Shown: positions 1 through 5,493 of the stretch, in pieces | Layout of the letters: every line of letters starts with the position of its first letter | How positions within the stretch are numbered: the stretch's first letter is position 1 | Origin: JBMNCQ01 sp049366715 | GTDB lineage: Bacteria; Bacillota; Peptococcia; Peptococcales; BICA1-8 | Assembly (NCBI GenBank): GCA_049366715.1 | Contig: JBMNCQ010000106.1 | Coordinates: 1 to 9,100, forward strand | Direction: 5' to 3' | Length of the DNA: 9,100 nucleotides | Made by a program: the position numbers and the translations under genes | Notes under the pieces: model-generated | What the model saw: only the letters and a program-made list of their open reading frames with translations | Databases searched by the model: none | Told to the model about the DNA's origin: nothing

Positions 1-4
1 TAGA

Positions 5-60
5 TAAAAGGGCGCGTCGCCCTATGTTTTTACATAAACGTTTTGCGACACGCCCCTTTA
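5..60 (-). terminator. Long hairpin terminator with nested stem-loop
   Basis: Arms 45-60 and 5-20 pair over 16 positions with two mismatches. The GC-rich core is followed on the minus strand by TTTTATCTA. A second small hairpin (23-27 with 32-36, loop TTTT) sits in the loop. It starts a few bases after the stop codon at 63-65, so it most simply ends the minus-strand transcript of the small frame at 63-323 and possibly of the DUF169 gene. Confidence 0.7.
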
Positions 61-62
61 TA

Positions 63-276
63 CTATTTAAAAAATACTGTCCGGACCAGAAACATGATAA
101 TTCCTAAAACGGCAGCCGTAATAAATACTCCGTTAATTTCCCGCAAAGTAAAGACAAAACCATCCCGTTTATGGATAAAGGCTGCCCGGTACTCTATAGG
201 GGCAATTGCTACCAGTAATGACTGGTTAGACGTGAAATTAATCCCTGGGGCTATACAAAATAGCTGCTGCTTCCAT
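63..276 (-). pseudogene. Small single-pass membrane protein frame, apparently frameshifted
   Basis: A minus-strand frame is open from about 323 down to TAG at 63-65 and reads like protein: SNQSLLVAIAPIEYRAAF, then a charged stretch HKRDG, then a C-terminal hydrophobic helix around ITAAVLGIIMFLVRTVFF. It contains no early ATG, GTG or TTG. An ATG at 274-276 lies in a different frame behind a plausible SD (AGAGG, 6 nt away). It reads MEAAAILYSPRD then stop. A single-base change in the CCCCAGGG run would join it to the long frame and give a protein of about 70 residues. It follows the DUF169 stop by about 60 nt and precedes the hairpin at 5-60. It is either a recently broken gene, a sequence error in a homopolymer, or the tail of a larger lost membrane protein. 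I do not recognise the family. Confidence 0.4.
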
Positions 277-335
277 AACCAACCTCTTAATACCTTATTA
301 ATAATAGATTTGTGAACGATATGTTATGATACAAT

Positions 336-1055
336 CTATTCGATCCGCTCCGTAATCTTGAGCCACGTTTCTTTGGTTAAAAAACTCTCTTCAACTTGCT
401 CTTCTAACTCTAAAAAACGTTTATACGGAATACTGAAGGAAAGAATATCCTTGTCTATAAATTTTCGTGCCGAGGGGTCAGTCAGCCCGATAATACACTT
501 GGGATGTTCCTCTTCTGCCTGCTTTAAAGCATATAGTACGGATTGCTGACATCCGGAGCCAAAGTCTACTTTAACATTGTCCTGAGTTGGTTTATCATAA
601 TTGGCAAACCACATCAATGCGGAAAGTTGATCTGCATTAGCCAGAAAGATAATAATTTCCGGCGTTTCTTCTGCAGTTAATTTTGTTAACGGTTTAAAAA
701 CAATATAAGTTTGGGGTTCCACTTCAGGTAGCCCCCTGGCGAATTCCGCCGCCATCTTCGGATTTTTTTTGTAATATTCTCCTTCTCTCCCGCCCTCAAC
801 GCCAGTGGACAAGAAATATTCAATAAAACCTAATTGAAAACGGTTAAAACCCAGTCCAACCTTACCGCCGGGACAACTAGTAGTTTTATTATCAAATACG
901 GCCACTTTTCCTTGGGCTGCAGCATTTAACAATGAAATCACACAACCCCACTTGCCTTCTTGAAACTGCTGAGCACCCTCCGGCTTAATATGTGAACGGA
1001 ATACGGCGACCGGATGATTTTTTAGCCTGATAGAATCTGCAATCTTACTTTTCAT
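336..1055 (-). CDS. DUF169 domain protein
   Basis: A 239-residue protein matching the DUF169 family (PF02596) along its whole length. Family marks include the N-terminal KNHPVAVF segment (about 12-19), Cys38 in KWGCVISLL, the SCPGGKVGLGF motif (60-70, Cys61), and GSGCQQS (Cys169), with Cys187 nearby. The spaced conserved cysteines are typical and suggest metal or cofactor contact, but to my knowledge no biochemical function is established. There is no signal peptide or membrane helix, so it is cytoplasmic. The ATG at 1055 is preceded by AAGGAG 7 nt upstream, which fixes the start. A TATAAT box with extended TGG lies about 90 nt upstream, so the gene probably has its own promoter. It is not tightly coupled to the genes on either side. 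Confidence 0.85.
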   Translation of the reverse strand: MKSKIADSIRLKNHPVAVFRSHIKPEGAQQFQEGKWGCVISLLNAAAQGKVAVFDNKTTSCPGGKVGLGFNRFQLGFIEYFLSTGVEGGREGEYYKKNPKMAAEFARGLPEVEPQTYIVFKPLTKLTAEETPEIIIFLANADQLSALMWFANYDKPTQDNVKVDFGSGCQQSVLYALKQAEEEHPKCIIGLTDPSARKFIDKDILSFSIPYKRFLELEEQVEESFLTKETWLKITERIE

Positions 1056-1314
1056 ACCAACACTCCTTATTTCTTTATTTTTACTAATCTCACCGTCTCA
1101 GAAACATTCAGGAATATCCGCAGCTACCATGCTACAGTCACATTATACCATATTTTGTGATGTTTCCGGAATACGAAGCCATACACCCTGGATTCACAGA
1201 ACGTTATGAACGGCTCCCCGCCAGATTGCCTTTGCGACTATTACATATTATCCGGCAAAAAACATTCATATTCTCTCAGATTTGGAGAACACTCTTTTTA
1301 ACAAAAATAAAGAC
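1056..1314. other. Intergenic stretch upstream of the DUF169 gene
   Basis: Apart from the ribosome binding site just above 1055 and the extended -10 at 1142-1150, I see no gene, tandem repeat or convincing RNA structure here. Only short AT-rich frames are present. The adjoining part (1315-1512) holds the coding-like remnant described separately. Confidence 0.4.
1142..1150 (-). promoter_or_regulatory. Extended -10 promoter for the DUF169 gene
   Basis: The minus strand reads TGGTATAAT (TATAAT at 1142-1147, TGn at 1148-1150), a perfect extended -10. No good -35 is visible 16-18 nt upstream, which is common for extended -10 promoters. Transcription would start near 1135, leaving a leader of about 80 nt. 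Confidence 0.5.
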
Positions 1315-1512
1315 TTAATACCTTTTAAAAACCACAGGAAGATCTGTTATATCATATTCAGCTGCCTTATCGTGAAAAACAGTATATATCTTGTCCAGTA
1401 CTGCTTGATCTATTTGCCAGCCGTCGTCAAATCCGAACTCCAGGTAGCCCTGACCGCTAGTACCTGCCCCCAGCACAGGACCTTCCGGTGCACGTAAGCC
1501 CCCTAATTCTCC
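1315..1512 (-). pseudogene. Coding-like C-terminal remnant, in frame after a TGA
   Basis: The minus frame runs open for 65 codons, from directly behind the TGA at 1513-1515 to TAA at 1315-1317. It reads like a folded domain: APEGPVLGAGTSGQGYLEF, then FDDGWQIDQAVLDKIYTVF, then EYDITDLPVVFKRY. It has no ATG or TTG, and its only GTG is internal with poor spacing. It is therefore probably the 3' end of a gene whose front was lost, or a tail cut from the upstream membrane protein by a stop mutation, since it is in the same frame as that gene. I do not recognise the family. Selenocysteine readthrough at the TGA is a weak alternative. Confidence 0.4.
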
Positions 1513-2397
1513 TCATAATTCATCCCACACTTCTTTTTTTCCGAATACACTAATCAGTTGCTCATACCAACCTCTTTGCTGAGATGAACTTGCCCGACTG
1601 AGAAACGCTCCCCTAGTTTCAATAATTGATTGATCCTCTTTCATTCCCTGAAGAAAATCAGCCTTACGCTCAATCTCAAGCGGATAATGCCTGAAATATG
1701 AAGCTATTTTCTCCGGTAAAACTTCAATATTTTTAATCCTTAACGGGTTATTAAGCTCTTGAGAAATTCCTGCTTCTATCATTACCATCCGGCCATCTTC
1801 AAACTCAAAAAAAACAGGCTGGTTATATCTCAAAGGAACCTGCTGCAGATAAGGTTTTAAATCTCTGAAATCTTCCCGGGTAAAATTATCCCGGTAATCC
1901 TCCAGAAGCAGTTTCTGAAAACTCTCAAAATTAGCTGCCTCTCTCAACTGTGAGCGATATAAATCTATAGCGGTAGAATGTTTAGCCGCTATACTTTGAT
2001 ATATGGTTGCCCCCAAAAAACTAAGCAGGGTTAAGACCAACACCCCTTTTTCCAACGGAGTTAAGTGCAAATTCACCCAAAGTATTTGGATGACTAACGC
2101 AGCCATAAAAAAGACTATTAAAGTGTAGTTTACTGAAAACCCGGCCAGTTCCTGCACTGCTACGCAAAAAATTGTAATGATCACAAAAGTCATACAAAAA
2201 AAAATAACACGTTGCTTGAGACAACTATTATCAGTCATATAGTAGCGGCTGGTTAAGTAAATTGCAATCATCATTAATACAGATAAAACGGTAAAAATTA
2301 TAAGTTCTTTTATACCGGGTCCGGTCCTATAAAAAATGCCCACCGTTAATATAAATAGAATCACTAAGAACAAAATGTTATTTTTTCTTTTCCCCAT
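1513..2397 (-). CDS. Five-helix membrane protein with cytoplasmic C-terminal domain
   Basis: A 294-residue protein of unknown family. Five hydrophobic segments lie at about 8-22, 31-49, 64-82, 90-109 and 117-134, followed by a charged soluble region of about 155 residues (140-294). The N-terminus MGKRKNN is positive, which suggests it stays inside. The start is the ATG at 2397, because AAGGAGG lies 5 nt upstream. A TTG 21 nt further up would place that SD inside the gene. The C-terminal half is rich in Glu, Arg and aromatic residues (FEFEDGRMVMIEAG near 197-210) and shows no catalytic motif I know. The stop is TGA at 1513-1515, and a coding-like stretch continues in the same frame behind it, so the protein may once have been longer or abut a gene remnant. 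No operon partner is evident. Confidence 0.65.
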   Translation of the reverse strand: MGKRKNNILFLVILFILTVGIFYRTGPGIKELIIFTVLSVLMMIAIYLTSRYYMTDNSCLKQRVIFFCMTFVIITIFCVAVQELAGFSVNYTLIVFFMAALVIQILWVNLHLTPLEKGVLVLTLLSFLGATIYQSIAAKHSTAIDLYRSQLREAANFESFQKLLLEDYRDNFTREDFRDLKPYLQQVPLRYNQPVFFEFEDGRMVMIEAGISQELNNPLRIKNIEVLPEKIASYFRHYPLEIERKADFLQGMKEDQSIIETRGAFLSRASSSQQRGWYEQLISVFGKKEVWDEL

Positions 2398-2430
2398 AAT
2401 TACCTCCTTAAACTTCAATCATTCGTCATC

Positions 2431-2447
2431 CGGGGTCAGGCTTGAAT
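2431..2447. repeat. REP-like word CGGGGTCAGGCTTGAAT
   Basis: The GGGGTCAGGC(T)TGAAT word resembles phrases I recall near REP-associated tyrosine transposases in diverse bacteria. It occurs once in the window, so repetitiveness cannot be shown here. No transposase gene is present. Confidence 0.25.
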
Positions 2448-2670
2448 TATTCCCTTATTCTTACTTTCTCCAAAAATTTTCCCGGTTTTAAGGAGTAGAC
2501 TCCAGCCTGTCCCGGGATATTTCCGCTCCTTTTATTAAACATTCAGCCAAAATTTCCCCGGCCTTTATTTTTGCATTCAAAGATCTTTTGTTTTTTTTTG
2601 CACTCTTTTATCATTGGACAAAATATCCTTCCGGCAGCACTTTGTTTATCTAAAAACTCCCCCTTCGTTA

Positions 2671-2690
2671 GAAGCAACAGAACCGTCCCC
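2671..2690. repeat. REP-like word with AACAGAACCGTCCCC
   Basis: The sequence GAAGCAACAGAACCGTCCCC (reverse GGGGACGGTTCTG...) resembles a dispersed word I recall from clostridial genomes next to Y1 (IS200/REP-associated) transposases. It lies immediately 3' of the methyltransferase stop. Only one copy is in the window. Confidence 0.3.
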
Positions 2691-2695
2691 ATGCA

Positions 2696-3313
2696 TTACT
2701 CTAACTTAAAAATGTAATTTTTCCATCCGAATTCTAAAAGCTTGGGATCCAAATATCCTTCTTTGCTGAATTGCAGCCCTACTTTTTGCACCTCTTCAAT
2801 TAATTTTTCTTTTTTATACATATATAATGTCCGATTAAGCTTTCTGCCTGCTACCTCTAACAAGCTCCATTGTTCATTTATTCCTTCACCATCTACGACG
2901 ATAACCGCTACATATCCATTGCTTCTCAATACATTACAGATATGATTAATCACTCCATGAAGTTCTTCAGGGGAAATATGTATTAATGAAGCACAGGCAA
3001 AAACACCATCAAACTTCCCTAAACTTTCATCAAGATAACGGAAATCCATAACTTTAAATTCACATTGCGGGCAACGTTCATTTGCTATCCGTACACATTC
3101 TTCACTAAAATCTATCCCCAGTACCTTCGCCCCTGCCTGGCACAGCCTCATACTCTCATGACCTGGTCCGCAGCCTAAATCTAAAACTCGGGGTTTTTCA
3201 GGCAATAAAGAAATAAAATCTTGGATTGTTGGTTTTAATATTTCCTCTTTATACCACTCTTGTGCTGTTTTTTCCGCTGTTAGATCATAAAAAAGCTTAA
3301 TATCATTTCCCAT
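2696..3313 (-). CDS. Class I SAM-dependent methyltransferase
   Basis: A 205-residue cytoplasmic protein with a Rossmann-type SAM-binding fold of the Methyltransf_11/25 kind. Motif I is VLDLGCGPGHE (43-53). The acidic residue at the end of strand 2 is Asp68 in VLGIDFS. Motif II-like Asp90 lies in KVMDFRYLD, and the strand-4 region is FDGVFACASLIHI (101-113). The C-terminal third probably caps the substrate site. The acceptor cannot be deduced, and small-molecule methylation is most typical of this size class. The ATG at 3313 has GGGGAG 7 nt upstream. The gene stands alone, with a decayed gene upstream and REP-like sequence downstream, so context gives no clue to its substrate. Confidence 0.85.
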   Translation of the reverse strand: MGNDIKLFYDLTAEKTAQEWYKEEILKPTIQDFISLLPEKPRVLDLGCGPGHESMRLCQAGAKVLGIDFSEECVRIANERCPQCEFKVMDFRYLDESLGKFDGVFACASLIHISPEELHGVINHICNVLRSNGYVAVIVVDGEGINEQWSLLEVAGRKLNRTLYMYKKEKLIEEVQKVGLQFSKEGYLDPKLLEFGWKNYIFKLE

Positions 3314-3358
3314 AAATTTCTCCCCTTCAAATAATCCTTTCCAAACAGCCTCTGTCTG

Positions 3359-3775
3359 TCAGCTAACGTTTTGGATCTTCTCCTTTATCTTAATTAACGG
3401 CCATTTCTCTGTTTGCCGGTTATATTTAGCAAACCAGCGGTTTAAGCATTTTCCCCCTGGAACTTTATATTTCAAAAGCTTTATCAATACATTTCTTTTT
3501 TAATTTATTCACATCACTATCTAATCTGAAACCAATTCTAGTCGTATTGGCTAATTTAAAATTCAAACCAAAATAGCGGCTTGCTATGTTAAAATTCCCT
3601 AAAAATATGAACTTTCCTTCCCGAAAGTTCCCTTATAAGCAGATACTAAAAAAATAAAACCCCGTGGGTCTGGGAAGATATCGGCCATTTTATAAACCGG
3701 CTTTTCTTCTCAATAGGTTTAATTATCTTTAAATAAATATTTAGAAGTGTCATCTATTCGCACATAGAGTTTCAT
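3359..3775 (-). pseudogene. Degenerate gene, about 138 codons, two stops and two frameshifts
   Basis: A decayed coding region fills most of the gap between the methyltransferase and the peroxiredoxin. From ATG 3775 the frame reads MKLYVRIDDTSKYLFKDN, hits TAA (about codon 19) and TGA (codon 22), then continues in the same frame as EEKPVYKMADIFPDPRGF and FLVSAYKGTFGK. A -1 shift near 3630 leads to GNFNIASRYFGLNF, TTRIGFRLDSDVNKLKKK and CIDKAFE, ending in a stop at 3465-3467. A +1 shift near 3470 returns to the original frame for KYKVPGGKCLNRWF and TEKWPLIKIKEKIQNVS, with TGA at 3359-3361. Protein-like composition throughout and the return to the starting frame argue for one former gene. There is no SD before ATG 3775, and the true start may be elsewhere. 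I do not recognise the family. Confidence 0.6.
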
Positions 3776-3805
3776 CTATTATTGTTTTTCTGCAATCATG
3801 AAGCA

Positions 3806-3832
3806 GGAACCTGTCCGCAGTGAACAGGTTCC
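3806..3832 (-). terminator. Hairpin after the peroxiredoxin gene
   Basis: Perfect 9-bp arms GGAACCTGT (3806-3814) and ACAGGTTCC (3824-3832) flank a 9-nt loop, starting about 10 nt after the peroxiredoxin stop. No U-tract follows on the minus strand, so termination may be weak or the stem may protect the mRNA 3' end. Confidence 0.5.
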
Positions 3833-3842
3833 CGGTTAAGCA

Positions 3843-4307
3843 TCACTTATTATTCTCTAAAAATCCGATTACTTCATTGATATCAGGCAGCTCTTTTAGT
3901 TCATATATTTTATAAAATATTATTTTGCCTTCCTCATCCAGGATCACATTGGCCCGCTCGGAAAAACCTTCTTTTTCCCGGAAAAGACCGTATTTTTGCG
4001 CTACTCCCCCGTGGGGCCAGAAGTCACAGGGTAAGGAAACATTTTGGATATTAATGTCTTTAGCCCAGGCAGATTTGCAGGGTACGGAGTCAACACTGAA
4101 TCCCAGAGGAACAGTATTAAGCTTGGTAAAGGCAGTCAGATTTTCTTCCAAAGACTGCATCTGCAGCTTGCAGATTTTGGTCCAGGCCAGGGGATGGAAA
4201 GATAAAAGGACCTTCTTGCCTTTGAAGTCCTGCAAAGCGATCTCTTTTCCGTTATGATCTTTTAAAGCGAAACCAGCTCCCGGTTGTCCGATTTTTTTTG
4301 TTTCCAT
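3843..4307 (-). CDS. Peroxiredoxin (AhpC/TSA, redoxin family)
   Basis: A 154-residue thioredoxin-fold peroxidase that would reduce hydrogen peroxide or organic peroxides in the cytoplasm. The active-site pattern P-x3-T-x2-C is present as Pro39-Thr43-Cys46 (HPLAWTKIC), so Cys46 is the predicted peroxidatic cysteine. Arg118 in SERANVILDEEG fits the conserved catalytic arginine. Cys77 (SVPCKSAW) and Cys94 (SLPCDFW) are candidate resolving cysteines, so the resolving mechanism is uncertain. The start is ATG 4307, because AAGGAG lies about 10 nt upstream in a clean leader. The frame is open to an ATG at 4391, but those 28 extra residues have no SD and do not fit the family N-terminus. No reductase gene is adjacent. 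A perfect inverted repeat upstream (4404-4431) may regulate it. Confidence 0.88.
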   Translation of the reverse strand: METKKIGQPGAGFALKDHNGKEIALQDFKGKKVLLSFHPLAWTKICKLQMQSLEENLTAFTKLNTVPLGFSVDSVPCKSAWAKDINIQNVSLPCDFWPHGGVAQKYGLFREKEGFSERANVILDEEGKIIFYKIYELKELPDINEVIGFLENNK

Positions 4308-4403
4308 GATTAGGACAGCTCCTTTTCTTTGGCAGTATTTTAAGTAATGATCTATATTTGCATATACCATATTCACGAAAAATTTAAACAAAGACGGCTA
4401 TCT

Positions 4404-4431
4404 ATAGGATTTGATATTTTGCAAATCCTAT
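4404..4431. promoter_or_regulatory. Perfect 10-bp inverted repeat upstream of the peroxiredoxin gene
   Basis: ATAGGATTTG (4404-4413) and CAAATCCTAT (4422-4431) are exact inverted repeats around an 8-nt AT-rich spacer, about 97 nt before the start codon. There is no U-tract beyond the stem on the minus strand, so an operator for a dimeric regulator or a leader hairpin fits better than a terminator. It does not match the PerR/Fur consensus I know. Confidence 0.5.
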
Positions 4432-4509
4432 TCTAAATCCCCACAAAAATACCCGCTTTCTCTGTAAAATCGTGATACCCCGCATTACCCTTTTTTAAAG
4501 ACCTTATCC

Positions 4510-4515
4510 ATTATA
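4510..4515 (-). promoter_or_regulatory. Candidate -10 for the peroxiredoxin transcript
   Basis: The minus strand has a perfect TATAAT just downstream of the LUD-gene terminator. The -35 region is only T-rich and overlaps that terminator. A start near 4503 would place the inverted repeat 4404-4431 within a long leader of roughly 195 nt. Confidence 0.3.
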
Positions 4516-4531
4516 GCTTTACTGCAATTTA

Positions 4532-4562
4532 AAAAAGCCCGGAAAACTTTTCCAGGCTTTTT
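4532..4562 (-). terminator. Rho-independent terminator of the LUD-domain gene
   Basis: Arms AAAAAGCC.GGAAAA and TTTTCC.GGCTTTTT pair with one mismatch. The minus strand continues with TTTTTT. It begins about 25 nt after the stop at 4588. The symmetric A and T flanks would let it work in both directions. Confidence 0.8.
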
Positions 4563-4587
4563 ACAAGTTCGAAAACTCTACTATGAT

Positions 4588-5226
4588 TTAATATCCCAGT
4601 TCTTCACCGATGATAACAACTGTCATATCTGTGAGGGTAGGCTTCCGGCGGATTACGGTATAGATATTGCAAATTCTTGTTTTGCCTTTACAATCCATAC
4701 ACACTCCCGCCATGGTACATGGATTGGCAAGCTTTAGACGGCTGTTATTCTGCGGGGCCGCATTGATTTGAATTCTTTTTAAAGCAGCTTCTTCATCCCG
4801 GCAGATTTTATTAATACCGGCAATAACGATTACTTTTTGGGGACCGAAGGCCATAGCGCCTACCCGGTTACCTGTTCCGTCGATATTTACCAGACTGCCC
4901 TCTACGGTGATTCCATTTGTACTGCTTAAAAATACATCACATAGCAGCTGCTCTCTTCGAATAGCCAGTTTTTCTTCCGGGGAAAGATCGGGGAGGTTAT
5001 GATTTAACACAGTTGCACCCTTTTCAGCGGCTTTTGGGGGCAATTCTAATTGGTCCAGAGTTATAGAGCCCCCAATTCCGACTTTCATTCCGGGTTCAAT
5101 AAAGTTGAGGACATACTTGACTGCTTCCTCCTTGCCGGAAAAATAGACTGCAGTAAAATTATTTTTTTTCAAAGCATCTACGGTTTTTTGGCCTAAAGCA
5201 TCACAATGTTCTTTAACACGGGCCAT
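4588..5226 (-). CDS. LUD-domain (lactate utilization-type, DUF162) protein
   Basis: A 212-residue stand-alone LUD-domain protein, related to LutC/YkgG but of the short DUF1121-like type seen in anaerobes. Family features are an N-terminal helix, then GMKVGIGGSITLDQL (46-60), DVFLSSTNGITVEGSLVNIDGTGNR (97-121) and a Rossmann-like VIVIAGINKI (132-141). The C-terminal part has four cysteines spaced C-x5-C-x2-C-x6-C (170, 176, 179, 186), which look like a metal or Fe-S site. No lutA or lutB partner is nearby, so a role in lactate oxidation is not supported by context and the function is open. The ATG at 5226 has AGGAGG 8 nt upstream. It is divergent from the SOS-type repair operon, separated by 267 bp, and has its own terminator at 4532-4562. 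Confidence 0.82.
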   Translation of the reverse strand: MARVKEHCDALGQKTVDALKKNNFTAVYFSGKEEAVKYVLNFIEPGMKVGIGGSITLDQLELPPKAAEKGATVLNHNLPDLSPEEKLAIRREQLLCDVFLSSTNGITVEGSLVNIDGTGNRVGAMAFGPQKVIVIAGINKICRDEEAALKRIQINAAPQNNSRLKLANPCTMAGVCMDCKGKTRICNIYTVIRRKPTLTDMTVVIIGEELGY

Positions 5227-5308
5227 GTATATCTCCTCCTAAGCTTATAAATAATTAAATCTTTCGCCGGCTCTACCGGAAACTCCTCCCCGGATATTTC
5301 GTTTATAA

Positions 5309-5314
5309 ATTATA
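5309..5314 (-). promoter_or_regulatory. Candidate -10 for the LUD-domain gene
   Basis: The minus strand has TATAAT about 83 nt before the start codon. The -35 region is poor, and other AT-rich hexamers (for example TATAAA at 5363-5368) compete, so this is tentative. Confidence 0.25.
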
Positions 5315-5414
5315 GTTCCTGATTTTTGATAAAACCCGGATATCATTAAATCCCTGAGCACTTTTATACCGCATAATATAACGGTTATGGACTTGAAAGA
5401 AATTGAACATTGTT

Positions 5415-5428
5415 CGAACATATGTTCT
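5415..5428. promoter_or_regulatory. LexA/DinR SOS box
   Basis: CGAACATATGTTCT agrees with the Gram-positive LexA consensus CGAACRNRYGTTYC at every position but the last. It overlaps the -35 element of the plus-strand promoter, where bound LexA would block RNA polymerase. An overlapping second palindrome GAACATTGTTC (5405-5415) shares the end base and could widen the operator. The regulated genes are DNA-repair-like, which supports the call. Confidence 0.82.
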
Positions 5429-5456
5429 TGCATTTATTCGCCAATGCTACTATTAT
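5428..5456 (+). promoter_or_regulatory. Sigma-A promoter of the radical SAM operon
   Basis: -35 TTGCAT (5428-5433), a 17-nt spacer and -10 TATTAT (5451-5456). Transcription would start near 5463, giving a leader of about 30 nt. The LexA box abuts the -35. Confidence 0.7.
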
Positions 5457-5493
5457 ATAAATATAATCTTTCTTCTGCGAAGGGGTGTTTGCA

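Larger units (their letters stand above)
2398..2695. other. Intergenic stretch with REP-like words, no intact gene
   Basis: This stretch holds the SD of the membrane protein (just above 2397), two repeat-like words near its ends, and a short palindrome GGAGTAGACTCC near 2491-2502. One minus frame of about 40 codons (around 2488-2610) looks mildly protein-like (NAKIKAGEILAECLIKGAE) but has no good start or SD. I call no gene here. Confidence 0.4.

Noticed and set aside
43..315. Plus-strand open frame of 90 codons
   Set aside because: No SD, unnatural composition, and it lies antisense to a more protein-like minus-strand frame with a terminator behind it.
1282..1497. Plus-strand open frame of 71 codons
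   Set aside because: It has no SD and is antisense to the coding-like remnant at 1315-1512, which has the better protein character.
1476..1515. Selenocysteine insertion at TGA 1513-1515
   Set aside because: The downstream hairpin is short with an AGG loop and lies too loosely to resemble a bacterial SECIS; an ordinary stop plus remnant is simpler.
2488..2610. Minus-strand 40-codon frame (NAKIKAGEILAEC...)
   Set aside because: Mildly protein-like, but with no convincing start, SD or recognisable family; kept only as a note.
3465..3688. Programmed frameshifting in the gene at 3359-3775
   Set aside because: No proper slippery heptamer in frame, and two further in-frame stops upstream show decay rather than recoding.
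4308..4391. Longer peroxiredoxin start at ATG 4391
   Set aside because: The extra 28 residues lack an SD and do not fit the family, while ATG 4307 has AAGGAG at a workable distance.
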